Positions 27,849-37,499 are shown, counted from the stretch's first letter. The stretch: DNA of 64,000 nucleotides from Candidatus Tectomicrobia bacterium (GCA_016192135.1 JACPUR010000017.1:62001-126000), one strand, 5' to 3'. A program made the numbers and translations. Notes: generated from the sequence alone by a model not told the origin.

Positions 27849-28999
27849 GCGTGGTCCATGTGATCAGCAGCCCCTGGTGGACGGGGGCGGCCGAGCCGGC
27901 CCTCTTCCTCGCGGCGGACCTCGCCGCCCGGGGCCACCGCGTGCGCTTCCTCTGCGGCCCGGGCGAGGCGCTGGAGGCCCGGGCGGAGCGCCTGGGGTTC
28001 CCCCAGGCGCCCGACCTCGATCCCACCCGGAGCCTGAACCCCTGGCGCGTCGGCCGGTTCGTCCGGCGGCTGGCGGGGATGCTGGAGGAGGCGGAGACCG
28101 ACATCCTCCACGCCCATCTCTCCGCCGACCATTGGCTCTCGCTCCCGGCTCTCCGGCTGTGCCGGCGCCCGGTGCGCCTCGTCCGCACCGTCCATCATCC
28201 CCGGGCGGTGAAAGGCAATCCCTTCACCCGCTTTCTCCTGAATGGCGCCGCCGCGGTCATCGCCCCGAATAGCCACATCGCGCGCGTCCTGGCGGACCGC
28301 GCCGCCCTCCCGCCGGAGCGCCTCCACGTGGTCCCCGGGGCGGTGGACCTCGGCCGCTTCGCCCCGCCCCCGGCGGAGGCGCGGGAGAAGGGGCGGGCCA
28401 TCCTGGGCCAGGCGCCGGGGACGCCCCTCGTCGGCATCGTGTCGCGTCTGGCCCCGGACCGGGGGCACTTCCTCCTCTTCGACGCCTTCCGGCAAGTGGC
28501 GCGCGAGGTCCCCGGCGCGCGCCTCGCGGTGGTGGGGAAGGGGGAGTTCCTGCCGCGCCTGAGGAGCCGGGTGCGGGACTTGGGGCTGGAGGACTGGGTC
28601 GATTTCCCCGGCTACCACGAGGAGGACCTCCCCGAGGTCCTCGCCGCGCTGGACCTCTTCGCCTTGATGGCGCCGGGCTCGGAGGGGAGCTGCCGGGCGG
28701 TGCTCGAGGCGATGGCGGTGGGCTTGCCCTGCGTGGTGACCGACCGGAACGGCCTGGCCGACACCGTGGAGGACGGCGTCACCGCCCGGGTGGTGCCGGA
28801 CGGGGACGCCTCGCGGCTGGCGGCCGCCCTGCGGGAGCTGCTCGCGGACGAGGGGCTCCGGCGCGCCTACGGGCGAGCCGGGCGGCGGCGGGTGGAGGCG
28901 CACTTCACGCGCGAGCGCCGGGCCGAACGGGTGGAGGAGATATACCTGAAGCTCCTCGATCCCTCTCTCGCGATCTCTTACGCCGGAGAACGCTCGTGA
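27836..28999 (+). CDS. Family 4 glycosyltransferase (core/O-antigen)
   Basis: 387 residues, GTG start overlapping the preceding gene by 13 bases. Features: VVHVISSPWWTGAAEPALFL, ILHAHLSADHWLSLPAL, VVPGAVDLGRFAPPP, GIVSRLAPDRGHFLL and APGSEGSCRAVLEAMAVGLP. The usual E-x7-E is E-x6-E-like. It probably adds a hexose or heptose of the outer core. It ends overlapping the msbA GTG start. Confidence 0.8.
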   Translation: MRPLSVVHVISSPWWTGAAEPALFLAADLAARGHRVRFLCGPGEALEARAERLGFPQAPDLDPTRSLNPWRVGRFVRRLAGMLEEAETDILHAHLSADHWLSLPALRLCRRPVRLVRTVHHPRAVKGNPFTRFLLNGAAAVIAPNSHIARVLADRAALPPERLHVVPGAVDLGRFAPPPAEAREKGRAILGQAPGTPLVGIVSRLAPDRGHFLLFDAFRQVAREVPGARLAVVGKGEFLPRLRSRVRDLGLEDWVDFPGYHEEDLPEVLAALDLFALMAPGSEGSCRAVLEAMAVGLPCVVTDRNGLADTVEDGVTARVVPDGDASRLAAALRELLADEGLRRAYGRAGRRRVEAHFTRERRAERVEEIYLKLLDPSLAISYAGERS

Positions 29000-30810
29000 G
29001 CGGGAGCCGGGTCCAGACCCAAGCCGAGACCTATCTCCGCCTCCTCGGCTACTTGCGGCCCTACTGGGGCCGGTTCGGGCTGGCCGTGCTCTGCACCTTC
29101 GTCGTGGGCAGCCTGGGGGCCGCCCCCGCCCTCCTGGTGAAGTACGCGGTGGACGACGTGCTCATCGCGCGCGACATGGGGATGGCCTTTCTCATCTCGG
29201 CCGCGGTGGTGGCCGTCTTCGGCATCCGCGCGGTGGTGGCCTATGGCCAGTCCTATTTCATGTACTGGGTGGGCCAGCGCGTGGTGATGGACCTGCGCAA
29301 CGAGCTCCACCGGCATCTCGTCCGCCTGCCCATGCGCTTCTTCGAGGGGAAGACCACCGGCGAGCTGATGGCGAAGAGCCTCTACGACATCTCGCTGATG
29401 CAGAAGGCGGCCACGAGCTCCATCCGGGACCTGGGCCGGGACTTCTTCACCTTCATCGCCCTCTTGTGCGTGGCCGTCTACCAGAACCCCAAGATGACCC
29501 TTATTTTTCTCGCGGTGTTCCCGCCGGTGGGCTTCCTCATCGCGCGGATGGGTGAGAAGGTGCGCCGCATCACCCGCCGCTCCCAGGAGCGCATCGGCAT
29601 CCTGAGCGCCCTCATGAAGGAAACCTACGCGGGGATCCGGGTGGTCAAGGCCTTCGGGGCGGAGGGCTACGAGGGAGAGCGCTTCGCCCGGGCCAACCTC
29701 TCCTTCTTCCGGCAGGTCATGGGAGCCATGCGCGTCCGGGCGCTGGCGCCCTCCCTCGTCGAGGGGATCGGGGGCGTCCTGGCGGGCGTCATCCTATGGC
29801 TCGGGGCGCTCATGGTGATGCGCGGGGAGGTCACCGCCGGCGAGCTGTCGAGCTTCCTCGTGGCCATCGGCATGGTGTACAGCCCGCTCAAGTCCCTCAC
29901 CCGGGTCTACCACACCCTCATGGAGGGGCTGGCGGGGAGCCAGGCGGTCTTCGAGCTGATCGACGCCCAGGGGCCGGAGGAGACGAACCCGGACGGGCGC
30001 AAGATGGGCCGCCTCTCCCAGGGCATCCGCTTCGAAGGGGTGAGCTTCGCCTACGAGACGGCGCCCGTCCTGCGGGACATCCGCCTCGACATCCCGGCCG
30101 GGAAGGTCCTGGCCGTGGTGGGTCTGAGCGGGGCGGGCAAGACCACCCTGCTCGACCTCATCCCGCGCTTCTACGTCCCCGCGTCGGGACGGATCCTGTA
30201 CGACGGCGCGGACGGAGCGGAGCTCGACCTCCAGAGCCTGCGCGCCCAGATCGCCGTGGTGGGCCAGCACGTCACCCTCTTCAACGACACGGTCTCGGCG
30301 AACATCGCCTATGCCGTCGAGGGACCGGTGGACCCGAAGGCCGTCGAGGCCGCGGCCCGCGCGGCCAACGCCCACGGGTTCATCTCCGCCCTGCCGCAGG
30401 GCTACGGCACCGTCCTGGGAGAGGAGGGAGTGCGCCTCTCGGGCGGGGAGCGCCAGCGCATCGCCATCGCCCGCGCCATCCTGCGCGACCCCTCCATCCT
30501 GCTGCTGGACGAGGCCACCAGCTCCCTCGACTCCGAGAGCGAGAAGATCATCCAGGAGGCCCTGGAGCGCCTGACGAGGGGACGCACCACCGTGGTCGTC
30601 GCCCACAGGCTCTCGACCGTCCGGGCGGCGGACGCCATCGCCGTCCTGGACGACGGCCAACTCGTGGATTTCGGCACGCACGAAATGCTCATGGCGCGGG
30701 GCGGGCTCTACCGGAAGCTCCATGAGATGCAGTTCGCCCCGGGCGCGCCGGAGGACCTCCGCCCCGAGGAGCCGCTCCCCCTGCTCCGCGGGCCGGGCGG
30801 AGCGGCATGA
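28996..30810 (+). CDS. msbA: Lipid A export ABC transporter (MsbA-like)
   Basis: 604-residue half-transporter: six TM segments (residues ~20-310) joined to an ATPase with Walker A VVGLSGAGKTTLLDL (~375), Q-loop AVVGQHVTLFNDTVSANI, signature RLSGGERQRIAIARAI, Walker B ILLLDEATSSLD and H-loop VVVAHRLST. The intracellular loop RLPMRFFEGKTTGELM is typical of MsbA. MsbA flips lipid A-core across the inner membrane. Its position inside the core glycosyltransferase cluster supports this over a drug exporter, though substrate cannot be proven from sequence. Confidence 0.9.
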   Translation: MSGSRVQTQAETYLRLLGYLRPYWGRFGLAVLCTFVVGSLGAAPALLVKYAVDDVLIARDMGMAFLISAAVVAVFGIRAVVAYGQSYFMYWVGQRVVMDLRNELHRHLVRLPMRFFEGKTTGELMAKSLYDISLMQKAATSSIRDLGRDFFTFIALLCVAVYQNPKMTLIFLAVFPPVGFLIARMGEKVRRITRRSQERIGILSALMKETYAGIRVVKAFGAEGYEGERFARANLSFFRQVMGAMRVRALAPSLVEGIGGVLAGVILWLGALMVMRGEVTAGELSSFLVAIGMVYSPLKSLTRVYHTLMEGLAGSQAVFELIDAQGPEETNPDGRKMGRLSQGIRFEGVSFAYETAPVLRDIRLDIPAGKVLAVVGLSGAGKTTLLDLIPRFYVPASGRILYDGADGAELDLQSLRAQIAVVGQHVTLFNDTVSANIAYAVEGPVDPKAVEAAARAANAHGFISALPQGYGTVLGEEGVRLSGGERQRIAIARAILRDPSILLLDEATSSLDSESEKIIQEALERLTRGRTTVVVAHRLSTVRAADAIAVLDDGQLVDFGTHEMLMARGGLYRKLHEMQFAPGAPEDLRPEEPLPLLRGPGGAA

Positions 30811-32003
30811 GGCAGGAGGCACTCCGGGACGCCCCGCCCGCGCGGGGGGACGAGGCCCGGCCCCTCTCCATCCTGCAGATCATGACCTGCCGGGGATGGA
30901 GCTCGGACGCCTGGGCAGCCACCTCGCTCACCATCGGCCTTCAGGAGATCGGCCACCGCGTCATGCTCCTCTGCCGCGGCGTGGAGCGCGGCCGGGCCCT
31001 GGCCGCGCGCGCCCGGGGAGAGGGGGTGCGGGAGGTGGGCTTCATCGAGGCGAGCAACAACTTCCGCCTGGACAGCTACCTGCGCGACCTGGCCCTGCTC
31101 AGGCGGCTGGCCCGCGAGCACGGGGTGGACGCGGTCCATGTCCACCGGGGGGTGGAGCACTGGCTGGCGGCGGCGGCCTGGCCGGGGCGGAGCGGGCCCG
31201 TCCTCGTCCGCAGCCGCCACATCATGCGGCCGGTGCGGGGGCATCTCTTCAACCGGTGGCTCTACGCGCGGGGAACGGACCGCGTGGTGGCCGTCTCGGA
31301 GCGCATCCGGCGGGGGTACGTGGACGGTGCGGGATTCTCTCCCGCGCGCTTCCGCACCGTGATGGGGGGCGGAGACGCCTCGGCCTTCGATCCGGAGGCC
31401 AGGGGGGAGCGCTTCCGGCAGGCGTGGGGCATTCCGCCTGGGGCCTGGGTGGTGGGCGCGGCGGGGAGCGTGCGGCTCTGGCTGAAGGGCCAGGATGTGC
31501 TCCTGCGTGCGGCGGCCCGCATGGACGGGGATGACCCCCCCTGGGTGGTGGTCGTGGGCCAGGGGGAGGACCTGGGGGCCCTCAAGGGGCTGGCGGAGGA
31601 GCTCGGCATCGCCGGGCGGACGGTCTTCCCCGGCTTCCTCGACTCGATGAGGGAGGCGTTCGCGGCCTGCGACGCGCTGGCCTTCCCGTCGCGCAGATCC
31701 GAGGGGACGAGCCGGGTGCTCTTCGATTATCTTTCCGCGGGGCGGCCGGTCGCGGCCAGCCGCGTGGGGTGCGTGGAGGAGATCGTGAGGGAAGGGAAGG
31801 AGGGCCTGCTCGTCCCCCCCGGGGACGAGGCGGCGCTGGCCGGGGCGCTCGATCGGCTCAGGCGCGACCCCGGGGCCGCGCGCGCGATGGGGGCCTCGGG
31901 GCGCCGGCGGGCCGAGGAGGAGTTCGACCGCCGGGTGGTGGCCCGCCGTATTGTGGATATCTACCGGGAGGCGCTGCGCGAGCGCCGGGGGGCGTCCGCG
32001 TGA
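30807..32003 (+). CDS. Family 4 glycosyltransferase (core/O-antigen)
   Basis: 398 residues, ATGA overlap with msbA. GT-B markers: LSILQIMTCRGWSSDAWAAT, VHVHRGVEHWLAAAA, the central VMGGGDASAFDPEARG and the donor region PSRRSEGTSRVLFDYLSAGRP, in which the E-x7-E has its second Glu replaced by Asp. The end overlaps the carbamoyltransferase GTG (GTGA). The specificity is unknown. Confidence 0.8.
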   Translation: MRQEALRDAPPARGDEARPLSILQIMTCRGWSSDAWAATSLTIGLQEIGHRVMLLCRGVERGRALAARARGEGVREVGFIEASNNFRLDSYLRDLALLRRLAREHGVDAVHVHRGVEHWLAAAAWPGRSGPVLVRSRHIMRPVRGHLFNRWLYARGTDRVVAVSERIRRGYVDGAGFSPARFRTVMGGGDASAFDPEARGERFRQAWGIPPGAWVVGAAGSVRLWLKGQDVLLRAAARMDGDDPPWVVVVGQGEDLGALKGLAEELGIAGRTVFPGFLDSMREAFAACDALAFPSRRSEGTSRVLFDYLSAGRPVAASRVGCVEEIVREGKEGLLVPPGDEAALAGALDRLRRDPGAARAMGASGRRRAEEEFDRRVVARRIVDIYREALRERRGASA

Positions 32004-33769
32004 CGGACTTCATCCTCGGCATCAACGACTCCCACCTGGCCACGGCCTGCCTCCTCCGGGACGGCGAGGTGGCCGCCTGCATGAGCGAGGAGCGCTTCAC
32101 CCGCCGGAAGAACGAGGGGGCGTATCCCCGCCGCGCCGTCGAGGGCGTCCTGGCCCAGGCCGGGCTGAGGGGGGAGGACCTCTCCGCCGTCGCCCTCGCC
32201 GGGCACGAGGCGATGGGTGCGGAATGGTTCGACCTCGTGACGCGCGACGACGGCTACATCGACGAGTACCTGGGCATCAAGAAGATGAGCGCCCTGCGCC
32301 GGAAGGTGCGGCGGGTGGGGAAGAAGCTCAACCTGGCCTCCGACTCCCCGGGGAAGACCCTCATCTCGAACAGCCAGCGCTTCCAGCAGATCGTGGACCA
32401 CCTGGGCGTCTCGAAGTCCAAGATCCACATCGTCGAGCACCACATGGCCCACGCGGCGGCCGCCTTCTACGGCTCGCCCTTCGCCGGCGGGAGGCCCCGC
32501 CGGGCGGCGGTTCTCACCAACGACGCCTCGGGCGACGGGGTCTGCGCCACCTGGAACACCGCCGGGCCCGAGGGCATCCGGCGCCTCTCCGCCTCCCCCA
32601 GCTCGGCCGGATCGCTCGGGAGCTTCTACAGCCTGATCACGCTCTTCCTGGGGATGCGCCAGCTCGAGCACGAGTACAAGGTGATGGGGCTGGCGCCCTA
32701 CGCCCCGGACTACGGCAAGAAGAAGTCCTACGAAGTGATGTCCAAGATGATCGAATTCGACCCCTCCGACCCGCCCCGCTTCCGCTGGAAGGTGCGGCGG
32801 GAGCGCTTCCGCTTCCTGATGGAGAACCTCGCCCGGCACCGCTTCGATTGGGTGGCGGCGGCGGGCCAGGACCTCCTGGAGGAGATGCTCGTCGAGTGGA
32901 CGCGCGCGGGCGTCGCGGCGGCGGGGGAGGGCCGGGTGGCGCTGAGCGGCGGCGTCTTCATGAACGTGAAGGCCAACCAGCGCATCGCGGCGCTCGAGGA
33001 GATACGGGAGCTGTTCGTCCTGCCGAGCTGCGGGGACGAGTCGAACGCCATCGGCGCGGCCTATTGGCTCCACGCCCAGAACCCGAAGGCCTCCCGGCGC
33101 TGCCAGCCGCTGGGCCCGCTCTACCTGGGCCGGGATATCCTCGAGAACGAGGCATGCGAGGCCATCGAGAGCATCGGGGTGGCTAGGAGGCACGTGGTAC
33201 GCCGCTTCGAGGACATCGAGGGCGAGGTGGCCCGGCTCCTCTCCAATGGGGAGGTGGTGGCCCGGGTGAAGGGGCGCGAGGAGTTCGGCGCGCGGGCGCT
33301 CGGCAACCGCTCCATCCTGGCCAACCCGAGCGACATCCGCGTGGTGGCCCGCATCAACAAGATGATCAAGAGCCGGGACTTCTGGATGCCCTTCGCGCCC
33401 ACCATCCTGGCCGAGCGGGCGGGGGATTACATTGTCAACCCCAAGGGCCTGTGCTCGCCCTACATGATGCTGACCTTCGACAGCACCCCGCGCGGGCGGG
33501 AGGACCTCATGGCCGCCTGCCACGCCTACGACGGCACCCTGAGGCCCCAGATCCTGGAGGCCTCTTGCAACCCCGACTACCACCGCCTCATCTCCCAGTT
33601 CGAGCGGCTGACGGGGATTGGGGGCGTCCTCAATACCTCCTACAACCTCCACGGCGAGCCCATCGTATCGAGCCCGGAGGACGCCATCCGCACCTTCGAG
33701 ACCTCGGGCCTCTCCCACCTCGCCCTCGGCCAGCACCTCATCTCCAAGCGGACGGCCGATCACTTCTAG
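32000..33769 (+). CDS. O-carbamoyltransferase (NodU/CmcH/TobZ family)
   Basis: Uses carbamoyl phosphate and ATP to carbamoylate a hydroxyl group. The 589-residue protein starts at GTG 32000. It has the N-terminal Kae1-like ASKHA domain (ILGINDSHLATACLLRDGEV; metal-binding HHMAHAAAAFYGSPF; TNDASGDGV) and the C-terminal YrdC-like domain with KGREEFGARALGNRSILANP, NKMIKSRDFWMPFAPTIL and NTSYNLHGEPIV. Pseudomonas WapO, a relative, carbamoylates core heptose. With the heptose genes a few kb upstream, a core-sugar target is the likeliest reading (inference). Confidence 0.9.
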   Translation: MTDFILGINDSHLATACLLRDGEVAACMSEERFTRRKNEGAYPRRAVEGVLAQAGLRGEDLSAVALAGHEAMGAEWFDLVTRDDGYIDEYLGIKKMSALRRKVRRVGKKLNLASDSPGKTLISNSQRFQQIVDHLGVSKSKIHIVEHHMAHAAAAFYGSPFAGGRPRRAAVLTNDASGDGVCATWNTAGPEGIRRLSASPSSAGSLGSFYSLITLFLGMRQLEHEYKVMGLAPYAPDYGKKKSYEVMSKMIEFDPSDPPRFRWKVRRERFRFLMENLARHRFDWVAAAGQDLLEEMLVEWTRAGVAAAGEGRVALSGGVFMNVKANQRIAALEEIRELFVLPSCGDESNAIGAAYWLHAQNPKASRRCQPLGPLYLGRDILENEACEAIESIGVARRHVVRRFEDIEGEVARLLSNGEVVARVKGREEFGARALGNRSILANPSDIRVVARINKMIKSRDFWMPFAPTILAERAGDYIVNPKGLCSPYMMLTFDSTPRGREDLMAACHAYDGTLRPQILEASCNPDYHRLISQFERLTGIGGVLNTSYNLHGEPIVSSPEDAIRTFETSGLSHLALGQHLISKRTADHF

Positions 33770-33791
33770 CCGCCCGCCCGGAGGAGCCGCC

Positions 33792-34943
33792 GTGAAGATC
33801 GCCCTCGTCCGCTCCGCCGTCCACCGCCACGGCGGAGTGGAGCGCTACGTGTGGCTCCTCGCGCGGGAGCTGGCGGGGCGCGGCCACGAGGTGCACCTCA
33901 TCGCGCGGCGGTGCCCCGAGCTGCCCCATCCCTCGGTGCGCTTTCACCCAGTCCAGGTCCGGGGAATCTTCTCGTTCCAGAAGGTGCTGAGCTTCGCCCG
34001 GGGCGCGCAGGCGGCCCTGGCGCGAGAGGCCTTCGACGTCGTCCACTCCTGCGACCGCATCTTCTCCTGCGACATCTACCGGGCGGGGGAGGGGGTCCAC
34101 CGCGAGTGGCTGGAGGTCTCGGCCCGCCACCTGCCCCCCTGGAAGCGCCTGCCCAGGCGCCTCGACCCCCTGCACGCCGTCCTCTGCCGGATCGAGCGGC
34201 GCCTCATGGCGGAGGGCGGGGCCCGGCGCGTGACGGCCATCAGCAAGCGGGGGGCGGAAGAGATCCGGCGCCACTTCGGCCTGAAGGACGTGCCCGTCAT
34301 CTACAACGGGGTGGATCCCGAAGAGTTCGCGCCGCCCCGCGCAGGGGAGCGCGAGGCCATCCGCCGCCGCATCGGGGTTCCCGGGGGCGCCTGGGCCGTG
34401 CTCTACGTGGGGAGCGGCTTCTTCCGCAAGGGGCTGCGCCATCTCATCGCCGGCTTCGCGCGCGTGGAGGAGAAGGACTCCCTCCTCCTCGTCTCCGGGC
34501 GCGGCACGATCGGCCCTTACCGCCGCCTGGCGGAGCGGCTCGGCGCGGCGGAGCGCGTGCGCTTCCTGGGGATGGAGGTGCCGGCGCCCCAGCTCTACCG
34601 GGCGGCGGACGCCTTCGTCTTTCCCACTCTCTACGAGCCCTTCGGGAACGTCTGCCTCGAGGCCCTGGCCTGCGGGCTTCCCTGCGTCCTCTCCTCGATG
34701 AGCGGGGGGGCCGAGATCGTGACGGACGGGGTGGACGGGCTGGCGCTGAGGGAGCCTACGGACCCGGAGGAGATCGCCCGCCTCATCCGCCGCACCCGCG
34801 AGCCCGGCTTGGCGGGGGCCATGGGCCGGGCGGCGCGCGCGCTGGCGCTGCGCTTCTCCGTCGGGGCGAACGCGGACGCGACCGAGGCGCTCTACCGGGA
34901 GGTCGCCGCCGGGAAGGCCGCCCCCCGCGCGGAGGCCCGGTGA
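33792..34943 (+). CDS. Family 4 glycosyltransferase, WaaG-like
   Basis: The start is GTG 33792 behind GGAGGAG. The 383-residue protein shows KIALVRSAVHRHGGVERYVW, FDVVHSCDRIFSCDIYRAGE (WaaG-type segment), ERRLMAEGGARRVTAISKRG, YNGVDPEEF, YVGSGFFRKGLRHLI and PTLYEPFGNVCLEALACGLP (E-x7-E). These match WaaG, which transfers the first outer-core glucose to heptose II. This is the most specific of the GT4 assignments here, but it still rests on motifs. Confidence 0.82.
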   Translation: MKIALVRSAVHRHGGVERYVWLLARELAGRGHEVHLIARRCPELPHPSVRFHPVQVRGIFSFQKVLSFARGAQAALAREAFDVVHSCDRIFSCDIYRAGEGVHREWLEVSARHLPPWKRLPRRLDPLHAVLCRIERRLMAEGGARRVTAISKRGAEEIRRHFGLKDVPVIYNGVDPEEFAPPRAGEREAIRRRIGVPGGAWAVLYVGSGFFRKGLRHLIAGFARVEEKDSLLLVSGRGTIGPYRRLAERLGAAERVRFLGMEVPAPQLYRAADAFVFPTLYEPFGNVCLEALACGLPCVLSSMSGGAEIVTDGVDGLALREPTDPEEIARLIRRTREPGLAGAMGRAARALALRFSVGANADATEALYREVAAGKAAPRAEAR

Positions 34944-36088
34944 GGCTCTTGGTCGGCGCTCCGGCCTATCCGCCCGGGGTGGGAGGGGTCCAGACGCTCT
35001 CGGCGCGGCTGGCGGGCGCCCTGGCCGGGAGGGGGCACGAGGTGAGCGTCCTCGCCCGGGGGAGAGAGCCCGATCCCCACATCGATGCCGAGACCGCCCC
35101 CGCCCGTGTCCGCCGCGTCGGCTGGAAGCCGCTGCTCTGGCCCGCCTTCGTGGGCCGGGCGCTGGCGGAGCGGCCCGACGCGATGCTCCTCACCCACCGG
35201 GCGGACTTCCTCCGGCCCGCCCTCCTGCTCCGCCGGCTGGCGGGCCTGCCCCTGGCCGTGGTGGTCCACGGCAACGAGGTGTACGGTTCCCCCCGCCGCG
35301 AAGCCCTCGTGGCCGCTCTCGGGGAGGCCGATGCGATCATCGCGGTGAGCCGCTACGCGCGTGAGCGGCTGGTCGCGATGGGCCTGCCCGAAGGGAAGAC
35401 CCACGCCATCCCGAACGGGGTGCACGTGGAGGGCTTCGACCCGCCCGGGGCGGGGGAGACCGTCCGCGAGCGGCTGGGCCTGGAGGGGAGGCGGGTGATC
35501 CTCTCGGTGGGCCGTCTGGCGCGGGTCAAGGGCTTCGACGGCGTGATCCGGGCGCTCCCCCGGGTGGCGGATCGCTTTCCGGATGTCGTTTATCTCGTGG
35601 CGGGGAGGGGCCCGGAGGAGGGAGCCCTGCGCCGCCTGGCGCGGGATCTAGGCGTGGCGGAGCGGGTGAGGTTCCTGGGGGAGATCTCCTCCGGCGAGTT
35701 GGGGCGGGGAGAGCACGCTTACTATCAGGCCTGCGACCTCTTCGCGATGCCGGGGCGAGAGGACCGGGCGGAGGGCGCGGTCGAGGCGTTCGGAATCGCC
35801 TACCTCGAGGCCGGGGCTTGCGCGAAGCCCGTCATCGGGGGCCTGGCCGGTGGGGCGCGGGAGGCCGTGGCCGAGGGCGAATCGGGCCTCCTGGCCGACC
35901 CGGACCGGCCCGAGGCGGTGGCGGAGGCGGTCCTTCGCTTGCTGGCCTCGCCGGAGCTCGCGCGGCGTCTGGGGGAGAACGGCCGGCGGCGGGCCGAGGC
36001 GAGGACGTGGAGCCGGGTGGCCGGGGAGTACGAGGCTGTCCTGCAGGGGATCGCGCTCCGGCGGGAGCCTGTCGCCCGTCCGCGCTAG
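34940..36088 (+). CDS. Family 4 glycosyltransferase, PimB-like
   Basis: 382 residues; GTGA overlap with the WaaG-like gene. VGAPAYPPGVGGVQTLSARL, VVVHGNEVYG, IIAVSRYARERLVAMG, AIPNGVHVEGFDP, SVGRLARVKGFDGVI and AVEAFGIAYLEAGACAKPVI (E-x7-E) are standard GT4 elements. The nearest described type is the PimB/mannosyltransferase subgroup. Donor and acceptor are unknown. It is the last glycosyltransferase before waaL. Confidence 0.82.
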   Translation: MRLLVGAPAYPPGVGGVQTLSARLAGALAGRGHEVSVLARGREPDPHIDAETAPARVRRVGWKPLLWPAFVGRALAERPDAMLLTHRADFLRPALLLRRLAGLPLAVVVHGNEVYGSPRREALVAALGEADAIIAVSRYARERLVAMGLPEGKTHAIPNGVHVEGFDPPGAGETVRERLGLEGRRVILSVGRLARVKGFDGVIRALPRVADRFPDVVYLVAGRGPEEGALRRLARDLGVAERVRFLGEISSGELGRGEHAYYQACDLFAMPGREDRAEGAVEAFGIAYLEAGACAKPVIGGLAGGAREAVAEGESGLLADPDRPEAVAEAVLRLLASPELARRLGENGRRRAEARTWSRVAGEYEAVLQGIALRREPVARPR

Positions 36089-36107
36089 CTGGTATAAGGG
36101 CCGCGTG

Positions 36108-37352
36108 ATGACACGGACCGCGCACGGGACTTCAGCTTTGATGGCTGGGCGGAGGTTTTGGGAGGAGCTGCGCGGGCGGCTGGAGGCGCGCACCCCCCTC
36201 TCCCGGGCGGCTTTCATCTGCATGATCGGCTTCGTCCTCTTCTCCCCCTTCTCCATCTCGGTGGCGCAGCTTTTCGGATACGCCGGCGCCGTTGCCTGGC
36301 TGGCCTCGGTCAACTTCGAGCCCAACATCTTCCGCAACCGGTTCCCCCTGTTCTGGCCGTGGCTGGTCTTCGCGTTCCTCACCCTGGCGAGCGCGGCCAC
36401 GGCGGAAGGCCACTGGAAGAGCCTCTGGGACGCCCGCAAGCTGTTCCAGATCTTCCTCTTCTACTTCGCCGTCAACGTCGTGCGGGACGAGTGGGAGGCG
36501 GACCGCCTGGCGAGGGCGCTGTTCCTCTCGGCCGCCGCCGCCTCGGCCTGGACCCTCGCGGCTTCCCTGGCCGGGCCCCTGAGCCTCGCCCGCCGGATGT
36601 CGGGCTTCTTCAGCATCTACATGACGCTGGGAGGCTACCTGATGGTGGCCGGGACGGCGGCGCTGGCCTATCTCTTCGTGTTCGGCCGGGACCGGCGGGC
36701 GTGGTGGGTTTATCCGGCCGCCGCGCTCATGGGGGCGGCGCTGCTGGGCACCCTCAGCCGCAACGCGTGGATCGGGCTCGCTGTGGCGGTCGCGGCGCTC
36801 GCGCTGGCGGGCCGGAGCTGGAAGGTGCTCGCCGCCGCCGCCGCCGTCGCCGCCCTCGCCTGGGTCGTGGCCCCCGATTCGCTCCGGAGCCGCGTCCTCA
36901 GTCTCGCCGACGCCAAGGACCCCACCCGGGTGGAGCGGCTCCTGATGTGGGAGAGCGGCCTTCGCATCGCGCTGGACCATCCGCTGCTGGGAGCGGGGCC
37001 GGGCCGGATCAAGCGCGAATATCCCGCCTATGCGAACCCCAAGGCGCAGAAGCAGCGCACGGGGCATCTGCACAACAACCTGCTCCACCTGGCGGCGGAG
37101 AGGGGTTTCCCCGCCCTGGCGGCATGGCTGTGGGCTTTCGGGGGCTATTTCTGGCTGGTGGGGCGGTGCCTGCGGGGGCTGGAGGAGGCCCCGCCCGGGC
37201 GGCGCTTCCGTACGCTGGCGGGGCTCGCCGCCGCTGCCGGGTTCTTCGCGGCGGGGCTGTTCGAGTACAACTTCGGGGACTCCGAGGTCCTCATGATCGC
37301 CTTCTTCGCCATGGCCCTCCCCTTCATGGCGGAGGAGAAGAAGGGGGGCTAG
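36108..37352 (+). CDS. waaL: O-antigen ligase (WaaL/RfaL family) membrane protein
   Basis: Attaches undecaprenyl-linked O-polysaccharide to lipid A-core on the periplasmic face. The 414-residue protein has about ten to twelve hydrophobic segments (for example ISVAQLFGYAGAVAWLA, LFPLAYLFVF region) and the Wzy_C signature GTLSRNAWIGLAVAVAAL. The periplasmic loop contains RVERLLMWESGLRIALDHPL...LGAGPGRIKREYP and GHLHNNLLHLAAERG, with the conserved H-N-x-L. ATG 36108 is chosen; ATG 36141 is possible. It closes the core cluster. Confidence 0.85.
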   Translation: MTRTAHGTSALMAGRRFWEELRGRLEARTPLSRAAFICMIGFVLFSPFSISVAQLFGYAGAVAWLASVNFEPNIFRNRFPLFWPWLVFAFLTLASAATAEGHWKSLWDARKLFQIFLFYFAVNVVRDEWEADRLARALFLSAAAASAWTLAASLAGPLSLARRMSGFFSIYMTLGGYLMVAGTAALAYLFVFGRDRRAWWVYPAAALMGAALLGTLSRNAWIGLAVAVAALALAGRSWKVLAAAAAVAALAWVVAPDSLRSRVLSLADAKDPTRVERLLMWESGLRIALDHPLLGAGPGRIKREYPAYANPKAQKQRTGHLHNNLLHLAAERGFPALAAWLWAFGGYFWLVGRCLRGLEEAPPGRRFRTLAGLAAAAGFFAAGLFEYNFGDSEVLMIAFFAMALPFMAEEKKGG

Positions 37353-37390
37353 GCGGGGGACCTCGCAACGTCGTTCCTTTGGGGGTCCGA

Positions 37391-37459
37391 AGGGGCGATG
37401 CTTGTCATCGCCCTTTCCGGGCTAAAATCCTGGGCGAACACAAGGTTCGCCCCTACGGG
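37391..37459. repeat. REPIN-like inverted hairpin doublet, copy 1
   Basis: Two small hairpins face each other. The left stem is GGGCGATG/CATCGCCC with loop CTTGT (37393-37413); the right stem is GGGCGAAC/GTTCGCCC with loop ACAAG (37432-37452), continuing CCTACGG. The loops are reverse complements, so the unit is a REP-invREP doublet. It lies between the stops of waaL (+) and dacA (-). The same design recurs at 49690-49763. Confidence 0.75.
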
Positions 37460-37499
37460 AGAGAGACAGAGAACCCGGGGAGCCCTTCCGGCGCCGCTC

